Shown in pieces: positions 47,059-58,284 of a DNA stretch of 64,000 nt. Each line of letters begins with the position of its first letter. Position 1 is the stretch's first letter. The position numbers and the translations under genes were made by a program. The DNA is from Cristatella mucedo. Taxonomy: Eukaryota > Bryozoa > Phylactolaemata > Cristatellidae. The stretch covers positions 856,001-920,000 of the forward strand of contig WPIO01000101.1 of the NCBI GenBank assembly GCA_009760855.2. Direction: 5' to 3'. The notes below the pieces were generated by a model, which worked only from the letters and a program-made list of their open reading frames with translations, searched no databases and had not been told where the DNA came from.

Positions 47059-47059
47059 A

Positions 47060-47530
47060 GACGGAGTGTCACCCTCGACTAATTCAGTTTTGACATTGTG
47101 ACCAACGTTGCAGCCTGTTCGCGCCCTCGGGTCCTGTGTGGACAATAAATTAGCTGTTCCATTCCTCCGCTTAAAGACTGTTGGCTGCAGAAGCTTTAGC
47201 TCTGCAGGTCCTAGACTTCCACAATTCTTACGAAACGACAACTACTCTCCTACTGTCGACTATGGCTTATCCTTTTCAGCTGTCCTGAGCTGCTACTTCC
47301 ATGCTACTCACTACCTCAACTGCTCTCCTGACTCTCCTATGCTTCCCACTTTCTCTTTGTTGCGTGAGATGAAGTCTGTTGGCTACCGAATGCGTACCGA
47401 AAGCCGCTTAGGATGAGTGTGCTATACAAAACTCTCCTGCGTAACACCCACATGGTCATTATGACTTTGTGGAGTTACAGACACAGATACATTATATTAC
47501 ATTACATTGCATTATATAAAGGTACGGAAA
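47060..47530 (+). mobile_element. LINE B 3' end with (ATTAC)-like tail
   Basis: The frame at 47108-47416 is open and encodes the C-terminal segment, with RALGSCVDNKLAVPFLRLKT, VGCRSFSSAGPRLPQFL and NDNYSPTVDYGLSFS. The 3' UTR ends with TTTGTGGAGTTACAGACACA and a tail of ATTATATTACATTACATTGC. It is among the youngest-looking LINE B ends here. Confidence 0.88.
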
Positions 47531-49005
47531 AATGTCGGTTGATAGAAAACGATCAACTCCACAATGCACTCGTATTCGGTGCTACTTACAATGTCGTAGG
47601 TTACTAGGACGAGGAATTTTGAAGTAAATATATCATAGTAAATATATCGATTATTTCCTGAATATCCATCGTCATTCCTTAAAACGTCAGCTTGTTGCAC
47701 GAGCCATATTAGGAGCACCTTATAAATTGTTAACGATTCCTGAACGGGTGGCGTGCGGAGCCGGACACTGCATAGTTAAGTTCAGACAGTATAGAAAGCA
47801 AACCCAACTAAAAGTAATAGTTAGTAATTATGCATTACATTTCAAAGTGATTGGGCCACCTTATAAAGAATCACGAAAAACAAAGAAAAGCATGGAGTAG
47901 GCTCAGTAATCTGCTAGTACCATTGAATCAAATGTTCTTCACGAGTTATTCCTTCTGACTGGCTCACTGTGCACCCTCACTCGATTGGCCTGTTTTACCA
48001 CAGTCATTAAACTAGATTGGTCTACTGAGCCCAATCTTGAGAAAGATAATGCACTGGAGAAGGACTGACTTCCATCGACAAACATACGAAAACAGTGCTC
48101 ATCATAAGAATGCATCCTATCAATGGCCAGTTCAACCTTCTCTTAAAGCGAAGTCGATTCACAGACGCACAATCCCCAAGATGCTTATTTCTAACGTCTA
48201 CCATTTGGGTTAGAAGCATCCATCCAGCCATGAAAACAAAATATGGGATTGCATAGAGTCTACTGTCCGAGAATCCTTTAAATTGTTCTTAATCGTGATA
48301 CAAACTTCGTCTACGGAGACCTTGAACAATTTCACAAGGATAAATTTAGATCGTGACTAAACTTGTATTAAGTAGAGGTGGCAAAATAAAAACCACCCGT
48401 ATTTCTTTTTAACGGATGTGATTGATAAGGTATCTGCCGTAAAGGTTTCAATCGGGGAGTGTGACCAGTAAGTTTTATCAAGACGAGAATAAATTCATAT
48501 CCATACGTTATGAAAATCAAATTTTTTTCTTATGCAATGCGATCGGAAGATAAAGAAAAATATTTTCCCTTGTGGCATTAATAGACTATCTTGTGCTTCG
48601 TTGGTCGATTGTGACGTATTTAAGAATGCAGAAGCATAGGAAATTTCTCCTCATACTTCCTTCCCATTTAATGAGTAAAACAAGCTAAGTTCTCTGCCCT
48701 AAGCAAAAAGATGCTCTAGTAGTGCTTCCTACGGTGCAGTTACAACATAAAGAATTGACGCACATATCTTGTAAAGCATCAAGCTTAGTTATACTGGTTT
48801 TCAATGGAAGTTTCGCAATCTACGTAAATTCGGAGCCAACAATCCACTAATAGGTGAATGGCAAGAGCACAAAAATAGGTTAAGAAATCACTACCACTCC
48901 AATGATAATTAAGATAATTTGTTGAGCTAATTTTCGACAATAATCCTCCAACTATACACCACGGAGCAAACCTCGCTTTGAAAATTGTACAGGTTGAGCA
49001 ATTAG
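47531..49005. other. No supported gene
   Basis: AT-rich sequence with short frames only (47512-47718 and 48022-48231 on the minus strand). No repeat family was recognised. Confidence 0.4.
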
Positions 49006-49254
49006 TGCCAGAAACTCGCCTCCAAGGTTGTCGGAGCAGCGGAGTACCGCGCTCACGTCCATCTGCACTGAGGTTTGTCAAGCGGTGACTCGAACCATAC
49101 AGGCTCTTTCAGATTTTGGTATGAAGCTCGAAAGAGCTTGGAGGACCGGTTTTCAGGAGTACTTGCTCATGGTCAATAGAATGACAACCCGGGAGCTTCA
49201 AGTAACTATGCTCTATGCTACATGTGATCGTGCTTGCGCAGCTGGCAGCACGGT
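49006..49254 (+). CDS. Candidate internal exon, unrecognised
   Basis: A frame bounded by an acceptor-like TTGAGCAATTAG and a consensus donor, GTAAGT (49255-49260), is open for 249 bases. It reads LSEQRSTALTSICTEVCQAV, TRTIQALSDFGMKLERAWRT, GFQEYLLMVNRMTTRELQVT, MLYATCDRACAAGST. The residues look like an alpha-helical protein. The polypyrimidine tract before the acceptor is weak, and I know no matching family. Confidence 0.3.
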
Positions 49255-49260
49255 GTAAGT

Positions 49261-49786
49261 GCTGTTAATGCAAGCTACCAATGCCGAGAACCTTACATTT
49301 GACGCCTCCCGAACTCTTCCTCGTGAGGCCTCTTAGTAATTGCTCTAAGTAAGTGAAATTTCAAATCAGCAACGAAGAAGCATATCCGGATCATAACCGA
49401 TAGGTTGACCGAAACTTTAGCAGATTATACTGTTGGCTATTCAAGTGTTTCACGGAAGAAGTGAAGTAAGACGTACTACTTTTGCTAGAAATTAAGATTG
49501 GGTATTGCTTAAGTCCAAATTCGTATGAAGCTCCGTCTACACTTTGAAGTGCTTACCCGATTGACGCACGGAGAGATTTGATTTACACGGCTTTTATGCT
49601 GCTGAAAGCTGACCTGAAAGATATGGTAGAAAAAACTATTTGTTAGCTTATAGAGGGTTAAGGTTAGGGCCCTTGCCAAAGGCTCTATTTATACATTATA
49701 GAACTGAGCGCCTACATTAAAATGTTATTTTTTCGTAAAAAAAATAAAAGCTTAAAGTAATATTCTTCATCTACACAAATAAAATA
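49261..49786. other. No supported feature
   Basis: Nothing recognised apart from short frames. Confidence 0.4.
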
Positions 49787-49833
49787 ATATATATATATAT
49801 ACATATATATGTATATATATATATTTGTACCGG

Positions 49834-49928
<95 letters not shown>

Positions 49929-49933
49929 CGGTA
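49787..49933. repeat. (TA)n/(GT)n microsatellite flanked by TACCGGTA
   Basis: A TA-rich stretch leads into about 80 bases of pure GT. The palindrome TACCGGTA lies on the left (49828-49835) and again on the right (49926-49933). Confidence 0.97.
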
Positions 49934-51889
49934 CATACTGCAGCTACGATGCACTACAATTCAGCAGGCGTTGCTAGGCAGCATTTAAGTGCTACCGCAA
50001 AGTGTAATGAAACTTAACGTACTCTTAGAATCAATTCGTACTCTCAGCAGCGCTGTTTGTGGGTCTCAAGGGAAGAGACAGTGTCATTTAGGGCTAATTT
50101 TATAATCCTGGGATAATTAAACAAAATTAAATCAATAAATAATAGCAATAATTGCACTTTCAAGCGCGACTAGTTTTATCTTAGTATTGGCGAGCAATTC
50201 AACTGTAGCATCTTTAAAGGCGTATGACCATCTGTTGGTTTAAAGCCGCCTTTACATTTTGATCCGGAAAGCTGTGTACAGAAGTAACAAGGTGAACAAA
50301 AAGCGCTATTGCTAAGCTGAATCAAAAAAAATATTTACCAATACTCGTCTTGTTACTTTGAACACCAGATAGCATGGATAGAACGCATATTTTTATTCAG
50401 CGCCAGTGAGAGAATGCAGTTGTTGGTTTAGGCTCATATAAGCACGAAAGAAAGTGTAATAGCTAGCAGTAGGTACAATAGCCACATTCAACACCCAAAT
50501 TTTGATATAGGCAGAAGAGATTTTTCTCCAAACAATCCTGCATTCGCGGTCTAATAATTGACTTCTACAGGAAACGAAACCACAACCTGGGTCTTTGAAG
50601 TGGGACCACATGGAGCACCGAACTCAGGGATCATAACTCAAGGCCACTGTGCCGTACTTTCAACGAACAAGTGCGTAAGTTAATCTAGAGCCAGAGTTTT
50701 CGCGGGTAACATGAAAGCAAGAGCTGCCATTAAGGCAATTTCTATTCCCGAGCTACAGAGAAAAACAGTTGTCGCGTGCAAGCAGCCGTCTAGGTGGCCG
50801 CTTTACTGTAAGTAGTGAAGTTCGACACAGTGCTGTGCTCTCCAAGCCGCTTGTGCTTCAGCGGAACATAAGAGAATGAGAAATAATGCCGTACTGCCTG
50901 CCATGTGGACATTATTGATATTCACTATTGAAATATGTACACAACTCTCAAAAAATGTTTCGGTATTATACCGCAGCGGACTTACATATAAATCGGGTAA
51001 ATTTACGTTTCGTTCCCAGCAGCTCTGCAGAGGACGTAGTTGATAGCAGCGAGCGAAGGCTGTGGCATGAATTACACATGCTTCCGGCATTAACCTAAAA
51101 CGTGAAAAATTGTGAGCTTTATATTTGAATTTCTTTTAGTGAACTCAAATATAAATATATATTATTTATTTATTTATACGTAATTCGTATTCTTCGTTTG
51201 TTCAGAGATGCGATCGATAAAGTGTTGGTATCATTTGGTTGCTTCCTATCACGACGACGGCTTTCGCAGACATTATCAACGTCGGGCGCCGATGAGATCC
51301 GTTTGATTATGAGTATGCAGTTACTTTTTCTCCAAGAGCTACGTTACTTGGTTGCTATAATTAGCATATACTGCGATTATTTAATCGCTGGCAGTAGGTT
51401 GTTCTGTTTTGTGCTTGGAGTACTGTTTACCTGAGCATCCGAAAGAATGCGAAATCGAGAGAAGGGTTTACATAAACTGACCAACTGTACGAGGAAAATC
51501 AGATGGAAGATGAGGAAAACGTTTAAGGATATTCGAGCCCAAATAAAGTGACTCTGGGGTGACTGTGTTAATTCAGCAAATCGGAGACTTGCAAAGCTGG
51601 ATTTACAAAGACAAAGTTCTTGCCGACACACAAGAATTGGTCGAGCGTCTGCACCTGGCGTTGAAGGATTTGCAGGGGTACTCGAATACTTATGCCCACA
51701 GTCCATCCGAACAGTAGTTTTAATTTTATTTGTAAAACCGGGGTGTATAATTGACTCCGAGACACCGAGCTCGCACTGTGTCATTTTCCCTGTCTCAATC
51801 AACTTTTAATGTATATATTTAAAAAACCGCGATAGAGTCAAACTACAAAAGTAAGAGTTCGAATTGGCAAGGGATTACTGTATTGGTAT
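49934..51889. other. No recognised gene
   Basis: Two overlapping frames at 51198-51434 (+, 78 codons) and 51377-51802 (-, 141 codons) are open but unrecognised. The minus-strand frame is the longest in this part. It contains a hydrophobic stretch, SLNVFLIFHLIFLVQLVSLC, that could be a membrane segment. No splice support was seen. Confidence 0.3.
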
Positions 51890-52200
51890 TATGATAAGTA
51901 TATGATAGGTATAGCTAATTGTATAAATATTATGAGCAGATTATACGTTAATTACGAGTAGATCAGAATTCAAGTATAGATAAATTATGACTAGATTGTG
52001 GGACGATTATTAGTAGTTCATATGTATATTTATATTATGAATAGATTATAAATATATTGTGAGTAGATTATATGTATATTATGTGTATTTTATATTTGTA
52101 TGTAGATTAAAAGTAGATTGTGAGTAGATTATAAATGAATTATGAGTAGGGTAGGGGTAGATTGTGAGTAGACTAGGTAGAAAATACGTAGTTTATTCGT
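51890..52200. repeat. Degenerate AT-rich minisatellite
   Basis: Variants of ATTGTGAGTAGATTATA recur about every 18-30 bases (for example near 52060, 52115 and 52160), mixed with ATTATGAGTAG-type words. This indicates an old, degraded tandem array. Confidence 0.7.
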
Positions 52201-52221
52201 TTAAGTAGTTTATAAAGCGCA

Positions 52222-52290
52222 AGCTTAAAGTGCCTAGAAAGAGATTAAGCTCTCTATAACACTAAAAAAATGTATCATAATTATTATTAA
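52222..52290 (+). mobile_element. LINE A 3' terminus, solo
   Basis: AAAGTGCCTAGAAAGAGATT, then AAGCTCTC and an AATTATTATT tail, represent only the last part of LINE A. Confidence 0.75.
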
Positions 52291-52732
52291 GTGTGTATTG
52301 AAAAGTAAATCGCTCGTAACTAGGCAAAGCCATTTTCACGATAAGCAGCGGAGTTTGGAGGACGAGGTTGTCAACTGAGCGAATGTATGCTGAATCAATG
52401 CGGAAATTGCTTCCGTATGCACACGCACGCGGTCAATTAGTAGTACGCGTGTAATCATATCAGAATACAATTTTAAGCACTTAAATATGCAAATCTCACA
52501 TCAAAAGCGAGGTGAAAACAGCTTTGACTCTGGTGGCGAATTTATTTCGGATGACGGGTTAAAGACAGGGTTGAGGTTGGGATGACGCAGGAATGACTCA
52601 AGTTGAACATGTGAAGAGTGTCGTTTGAAGGTCCGCATCGGGGTGGATAGATGTTTCACTCTTTTTCACTTGTTCACTCTTTCTTGATTAGTTTCACCGA
52701 GTGATCCACCCACAAACTGCCGAGACCGCAGC

Positions 52733-52773
<41 letters not shown>

Positions 52774-53649
52774 TGGAGCTGCTGCAGCTGCGGCCGCTGC
52801 AGCCTTAGCAGCAGCTGCAGCTCTGAGAAGCCTTGCTCTGAAAAAAGACTGAAAATACTTCAGCTGCATAGTAGACGCTTGGAAAGCTCAGACCGATTGA
52901 TTGTGTGCTGTAATAATGTAGAATACTATAAACTTTATCTTCGCACCTGACAGATGATATGCAAGGGAGGAAGCGCGTTTGCATTCCGAAGCCGCCGAGC
53001 TATTTGTGAAGTTATTCATCGAACCTCAACAAGCGATCGCTGTTTGGGCTTGCTTGTTTGTTTATTCGAGTTCGATGGGGTGGTTGTCAGCCTTTCTGCT
53101 TTCTCAACGCAAATTCGGAAGTTACTATGTGACATTAATTTTGGACTGGATTTTAGCACTGAGCCAAGGTGCACGCACTTGAGAACTAAGATTGTGGTTA
53201 GAGTCCTACCGCAAGCAATAATCAGTGGCCCTCTGCAAGTGGGAATTAAAAGCGCACAGAGCTACTTCTGGGAATATATGGGGCCGGTGAATCAGCCTGT
53301 TTCTTAATTCACTCAACGCTTCCTCAAAATGAACTTTTAAACGAGAATTTCCGTCTAAAGAATTTCAAAATTTGAATTGCTGGTTGTTTCGTTAACGGTA
53401 GCCTCACGACTAGTGGATGAATAGAGAGACAGGCTAACAAACTTCTTAGCAAAATGATCCCATACATCACTTCGCTGCAATGCTTTTGTTGAGTCTTAAC
53501 GGTGAACATTTTTGGATTTGACCGCCGTACGTGGAGGCATAGCAGCATGAAATTAAATCACACCGTGATAGGTGATGGTGAGCGGATGAACCATGCGATA
53601 AGGCCTCTGAGGCTAATCTCCGTAGTGATAGCTAGATTGAGGACGTTGC
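52291..53649. other. Unassigned, with (GA)n and alanine-coding GC patch
   Basis: A (GA)n run at 52735-52770 is followed by a GCTGCAGCTG-rich, near-palindromic GC patch (52777-52830) containing GCGGCCGC. On the minus strand it would read as a run of alanines. Overlapping plus frames at 52954-53307 are open but unrecognised. No gene is supported. Confidence 0.45.
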
Positions 53650-53800
53650 CATCGATGCCGAGCTGGTTTGGCATAGCGGTTAAGGTGCTCGCCCCGACCA
53701 AGGTCTGACTGAGGTCGTGGGCTCGAGCCCCGAGGCACATGTGAAGCGCCTGAATAGAGATTAAGTTCTCTTGGGGCGCTATATAAATGAATTATATTTA
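53650..53800 (+). mobile_element. SINE2 copy with LINE A-type tail
   Basis: The tRNA-like head has TGGCATAGCGGTTAAGGTGC (box A) and GTCGTGGGCTCGAGCCCCGA (box B). It is joined to GAAGCGCCTGAATAGAGATT, then AAGTTCTCTTGGGGCGCTAT and ATAAATGAATTAT. The last part matches the LINE A terminus, a standard arrangement for SINEs mobilised by a partner LINE. Confidence 0.9.
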
Positions 53801-54231
53801 CATTTATCGATGTGAGAGAGACAGAGACAGAGAGATGACGGACATGTTATTTCGACCCCAGGGGTTGTAGAGATGTCTACAATTAGCAAACCCGGTTCAT
53901 GACATTTTATGCAATTAATAGTGAAGCATAAACAAGCTTATTGGATTGGGGAGCTCCAAATAGATTCCTTTCAAACGAAAGTAGTTTTCCCACTCGGCCA
54001 AGGCGATTGATAACAACTACAAGATGCGGAGTTTCTAACGGGAAAAAAAGAATAACAACGGATTGCAAACCATTGGTACACGATAGGGGCGTTACTGCTT
54101 AAAGACACGAACGTCGGCTGAAACCGCACTTATCAGCTTGCCAGTTCGCATATATTGGAAAGATCTCTATAGTATTTTGAGGTTTTGCTTTTGTTACAAT
54201 TTTCCCATAATTTCAATATAAATATTAGCTT
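53801..54231. other. No supported feature
   Basis: A short GAGACAGAGACAGAGAGA patch follows the SINE. Nothing else was found. Confidence 0.4.
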
Positions 54232-54384
54232 ATCTAAAAGCCTCATTTATATAGTGATAGAAGAGCCTTAAAGGCTGTCACCACCGCTTGCAGTTGAAAA
54301 ACTGGATCGCCCACTACAGGATTCGAACCCACAACCTCGGTCTTGAAGAGCGAGCACCTAACCTCGTCAGCTATCACGGCCTAA
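54232..54384 (-). mobile_element. SINE1 copy (tRNA-derived)
   Basis: The minus strand carries GTGGGTTCGAATCCTG (box B), CAACTGCAAGCGGTGGTGAC, then CTCTTCTATCACTATATAAA. The left part of the head is altered compared with the copy at 40.9 kb. Confidence 0.85.
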
Positions 54385-55299
54385 TAACGTAGTTAAGAAG
54401 CCCAAGTAGTAGCTTACCCATGCGATCTGTCAGGTAGCCGCTGCCTGGGAATGGGGTTGAGCCAATCTACAACAGCTTCGAGCAAAGAAACTAGGTCAGT
54501 TTTAGATTTCAACGAACCGCGTTCTATTGACGGCAGCGACGATTCTCCTTCGAGAGGCCATGTGGCCCCCCCCCACAGGGAGACGGCTAACGCCTGTAGC
54601 TCGCTAGCGTTAAATCCCAGCCTTCCGAATGAGTCTAACCGATTTGCGATCAGTGATTAATCGCTTATCAATTTTCTAGACGTCTTCGTCGGAAGTTTGG
54701 TTATATGTCAACGTGCGAAGGAAATGGTCGACTCCACCGCCGACTGACCACACGTAATAATCATAAGTAATAATATATTTTTATAGTGCGCTAGAAGAAA
54801 TTAACCTCCATTCAGGCACTTTAAATCTCGCCGCAAAATAAGCAACCCCCGATGGGTAATAAAACACAATCCTGTTAGGGCAAGCATAAAGCATAAGTGC
54901 TCAAAAGAATCACTGTCGCTGGTTTGTAGAATCCCCATATCACTCGCTCATTAATGCACAGGATAAGCGAAGCACACAGGAAAAAACTGGTCCACTGATG
55001 CACCATGCATAAATTCAGACGGTAGTTGTTATAGCCTTTACTTACATTTCATGGCTAACTACCCTGCATGTCAAAGAAGCAGATCCAAAAACATATTTCA
55101 CCGCACCCCCTGAAGCCACTGCACTGCAGCGATTGTGGAAAGCCTTTCCAGGACCGGAAATCCAGGCCACAGCAAGCACGTATTTTCCAGTTGCTCTAAT
55201 GCTTGGACTAATCTAATGCTAGGACCCTTGATTACTTACACTTAAATACGCACATAAGCAACATATCCGCGCCGCTGATCAGCTCGCATTATGCGAAAA
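54385..55299. other. Region upstream of the FNTB CpG block
   Basis: Apart from the small MGLSQS frame, which is listed separately, nothing is recognised. A poly-C run lies near 54566-54575. Confidence 0.35.
54451..54660 (+). CDS. Small unrecognised frame starting MGLSQS
   Basis: A 69-codon frame begins MGLSQSTTASSKETRSVLDF, NEPRSIDGSDDSPSRGHVAP and ends FAISD-stop. MGxxxS at the start fits an N-myristoylation signal, and the serine-rich, low-hydrophobic sequence looks disordered. It may be a real first exon or chance. I recognise no family. Confidence 0.2.
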   Translation: MGLSQSTTASSKETRSVLDFNEPRSIDGSDDSPSRGHVAPPHRETANACSSLALNPSLPNESNRFAISD

Positions 55300-56450
55300 C
55301 CCATCGCACGAACTTAAGGATATTAGCAGCATTGGCCTATAGCCACCAAAGTCAACTGCGCGCCCTCAGCTTGCGCACTGCAAGTAACTTCCGTGTGTCT
55401 GCCTGATTTTAGTTGCAGCGAACGGCTCGGCCGACGGTACCCTGACCGAAAATTCGTTACGGGCCACCTTTGAACTCGCGCGGTTGTGTTATAGGCGCAT
55501 TCACGATGGTTGTCCACCACTAACGGAAGCAAGGGACGCAAGCGACGGTACGACGCTTATGTCTTAGAAGCATCTAGCTCAGGTTTCGCTGCCAGCGCTC
55601 GGCCCCTCCCCCGCTCGCAATAGGCGAGGGTAGCAGGAAGCGGAAGCCCCTTAGTTACACGCGTTTTTTCGTTTCTTCATTCAGTCCTGAGATTTACGCA
55701 AGGGCAGCGCGCGACCGAGGTGTACACAGCTCTCCTCGGCTCTCCGAAGCGTATCACCTCCTGATTCCTGTTGAGTTATGATGGAAACATTGAGGTGCTT
55801 GCGCACCAATCACGACGACGAGCGATTCAACGACGACGGTCTGGAAACGGTTTCGGGAAAAGAACAGGTTCGAGCGCTCCGCGTGCGTGGATCATGTGGC
55901 TGCGCGCTACTCCGTTATGCGCACTTGAAAGGGCCGAGGTATTTTCATTCCAGAGGCTGTGCATGGCCAGCTGCTGCTGTGCTCATAGTCTTTTTCGGCA
56001 TTAACTTGCACCGCTTCGTACGCCCGTCTCGTCGCTAGAGACGAGACGTCAGCCGGGCATCGCGCCTGCTAAATCCGTCGATGGCGTGCGTTTTACGCGC
56101 TCCCGTGGCGGCGTATGCCAGTGCTGCTCGCGTACGCTCGCTTTCAGCTGTGGCCCTCGCGCGCGGGGGGATGGCGAGCGCTGGCGGCCGGGGTAGCGCT
56201 ATGGGCGCCTCTCTCACGCCTGCTCCTTGCCGGACATTGGTTGAGACTTCCTGAAGTTGCCGCCGTAATCACCCTGTCTGATGTTCTTTGACTGAGCACT
56301 GCTAACAGTGCTTTTTTGCATAATAGGAATATAGGATTTTGAGCCCGCGAGGGCTCCCGCGAACGAAGATGTGGTAACCCGAGCACTACGAATGGCCGTC
56401 AGGAATGGCCGCCAGTGCACCGATACCCTCAATGTCGGGAGAATAGTTCG
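55300..56450 (+). promoter_or_regulatory. CpG-rich block around FNTB exon 1
   Basis: The segment is clearly richer in G+C and CpG than the flanks, with CGACG and GCGCG words throughout and a CGCGCGCGGGGGG stretch near 56160. It surrounds FNTB exon 1 and is the likely promoter. No TATA box was seen close upstream of the ATG. Minus-strand frames inside it are unrecognised and may only reflect the composition, though a divergent transcript is possible. Confidence 0.6.
55778..55867 (+). CDS. FNTB: Protein farnesyltransferase beta subunit, exon 1
   Basis: FNTB is the catalytic zinc-binding beta subunit of cytosolic protein farnesyltransferase, which attaches farnesyl to CaaX-box proteins such as Ras together with the alpha subunit FNTA. 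This exon encodes MMETLRCLRTNHDDERF, then NDDGLETVSGKEQ. The end corresponds to RLQDDSVETVTSIEQ near the N-terminus of the human protein. The ATG at 55778 is the first after an in-frame TGA at 55772, and a second ATG follows directly. The exon ends in phase 0 at CAG before GTTCGA, a weak donor. The boundary rests mainly on the fit KEQ-DLVEEK against human IEQ-AKVEEK. The N-terminus would be about 18 residues shorter than the human one. It lies in a CpG-rich block. Confidence 0.8.
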
Positions 56451-56754
56451 CTCCTATCGAAACTGGACGCGACGCTTAATAATGCCTTTTTGTAATTAGT
56501 AATTTTACTGATGAGGAACGACTCTTTGGAAATCCAGTGTCAGAGGTGACTGCAGGAATTATGTCGGTGCATTGCCGTAGCAGAAAAAGGTGTCAGGTGC
56601 TGCCCTGGTCAGCAGCAATTCAGCTCGTACTTTGTCCTGGGATCATTGGCGTCTCAGACTTCAATCGCGAGCAGCAAATGGGAAATTTAATGTTCAGAGA
56701 GCTGGCTGAAAGCCACCAGACACCAGGGCACCTGGGGTGAATTCTTGTATTTAT

Positions 56755-56850
56755 ACGAGCCCCACCGGCGTGGGTTCGAGTCCTTTAGCAGGCAGTGCCT
56801 TATTTCCCACTACAAGCAAAGCGGGAATAAGGGTATTCTGCCACTCCAGT
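56755..56850 (+). mobile_element. SINE1 fragment, diverged
   Basis: CGTGGGTTCGAGTCC (box B) is followed by CCCACTACAAGCAAAGCGGG and AATAAGGGTATTCTGCC, a diverged version of the SINE1 body. The head and the 3' tail are missing. It lies in FNTB intron 1. Confidence 0.55.
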
Positions 56851-58284
56851 CGACTTCGCTTGTAATAATATAGTCGGGCCGGCAAATGTACATTATTATA
56901 TGCGAGTATTCCCATATGCACAGTGAGTTTCCACTGTGCAAGATTTGCAAAAAAAATCCACGACGCAGAACTGCTTTGCTTACAAGCAAAGTATTCCTAT
57001 ATCCGATATTCTTAGGCCCGTATTCGACTGTATACAAATGAAGTCATTGAATCAGCCGAGTTACTCACTGCAAAATGTGTGCTGTGCTTGTGCTTTGGCA
57101 TACAATTTCAACTTTTACCATGCATTTTGCATATGTGCTTTATGTTTGTTGCTGTATTGCCCTGCTTGACGTAGAGCTATGTTTCGTGAAGTAGCTGCAG
57201 GCTTGTTTAGGCAAGTTTTAGTATGCCTACGGGCATTAGGCACGTGTTAACAAATTATGTTGTGTTGTTTGCATGCTGCTTGTTCTGACCCACTCTGATG
57301 ATTTAGACCCAGCCTATAGTCTTCATGCCCAGTGGGGTATCTTGCCTGGCAGGATTTGTACTGTCTGTGGTATGGTAGCTATGGTAGTAATCTCATCTCA
57401 CCGCTATCGTTTAAATCCTTATTAATTATTATTAGATTATGGCATTTGCCAGCCTGTTCGACTTCATCCGAGGCGTCTAACATTATTGGGTACATGTGGG
57501 AACAAGTGTGATTCTTGCTTCAGGTTGTGCCACTAAATACTTACCATCTTGGTAGCTGCACACACAGTACTGTGTAACCCTGTTTTTAACATGTTTTATG
57601 GTTTGGTGACTACAAAATTGGCTCTATTGTAGTGCTAAACGAACTGCAGTTTACCATTAGTGAGGCACAACCTTATTTTTGTCGATGTTTCTGCTGCTTA
57701 CGAATTTTGGAAGATATGCTCTTGCCTTTACGCATCTATGTGCATCCGGGCTTTGTTGGACATGTACGAGATGTTAATTTAAGTGAACTTATGTCAACGG
57801 TTGGCTGACAAAACTCTTCAGCAAAGCCAATGGTTTGAAACGTCTGATTTTGGGCTCAAGTAGACTAGGACCAGATGTGATTCCAAGTGGTACAGGTGAT
57901 CTTGTGTGTCTCTGCTGCTCAACCCAAGTATTATCTATTACATCGTGCATGTGTACACTGGCAGCTAGTGCACGTAATAAGTTAACCAGATGCTCTTGTG
58001 GTTTGGATGCTGTCTCTAGGGTTAGGTAAAACACTATGCTAATGATAATAATTAAAATGCATTTGTAAAGCATGCTGAGAGCATAACTCCCTCTCACTAG
58101 GCACCTTACATGTGCTGTAAGAGAAGCATGTCAGTACGACTAGTGATAGATGGTTGAGGAAAGAGCATGCTCCATGTTAAAATAACGATTTATTAACATA
58201 TTAAAAATTAATAAGTTAATAATTATTTATTCAAGTAATTATTTTAACACTCCGCACGAACTTTTTTCTCAACCTTATAACATG

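Noticed and set aside
49712-49954. Minus-strand Thr-His repeat protein
   Set aside because: Translation of the (GT)n tract.
51377-51802. 141-codon minus-strand frame as a membrane protein gene
   Set aside because: One hydrophobic stretch is not enough. No splice sites or homology were seen, and another frame overlaps it on the other strand.
53650-53800. tRNA gene
   Set aside because: Same reasoning: the head is fused to a LINE A-type end and recurs at 63.84 kb.
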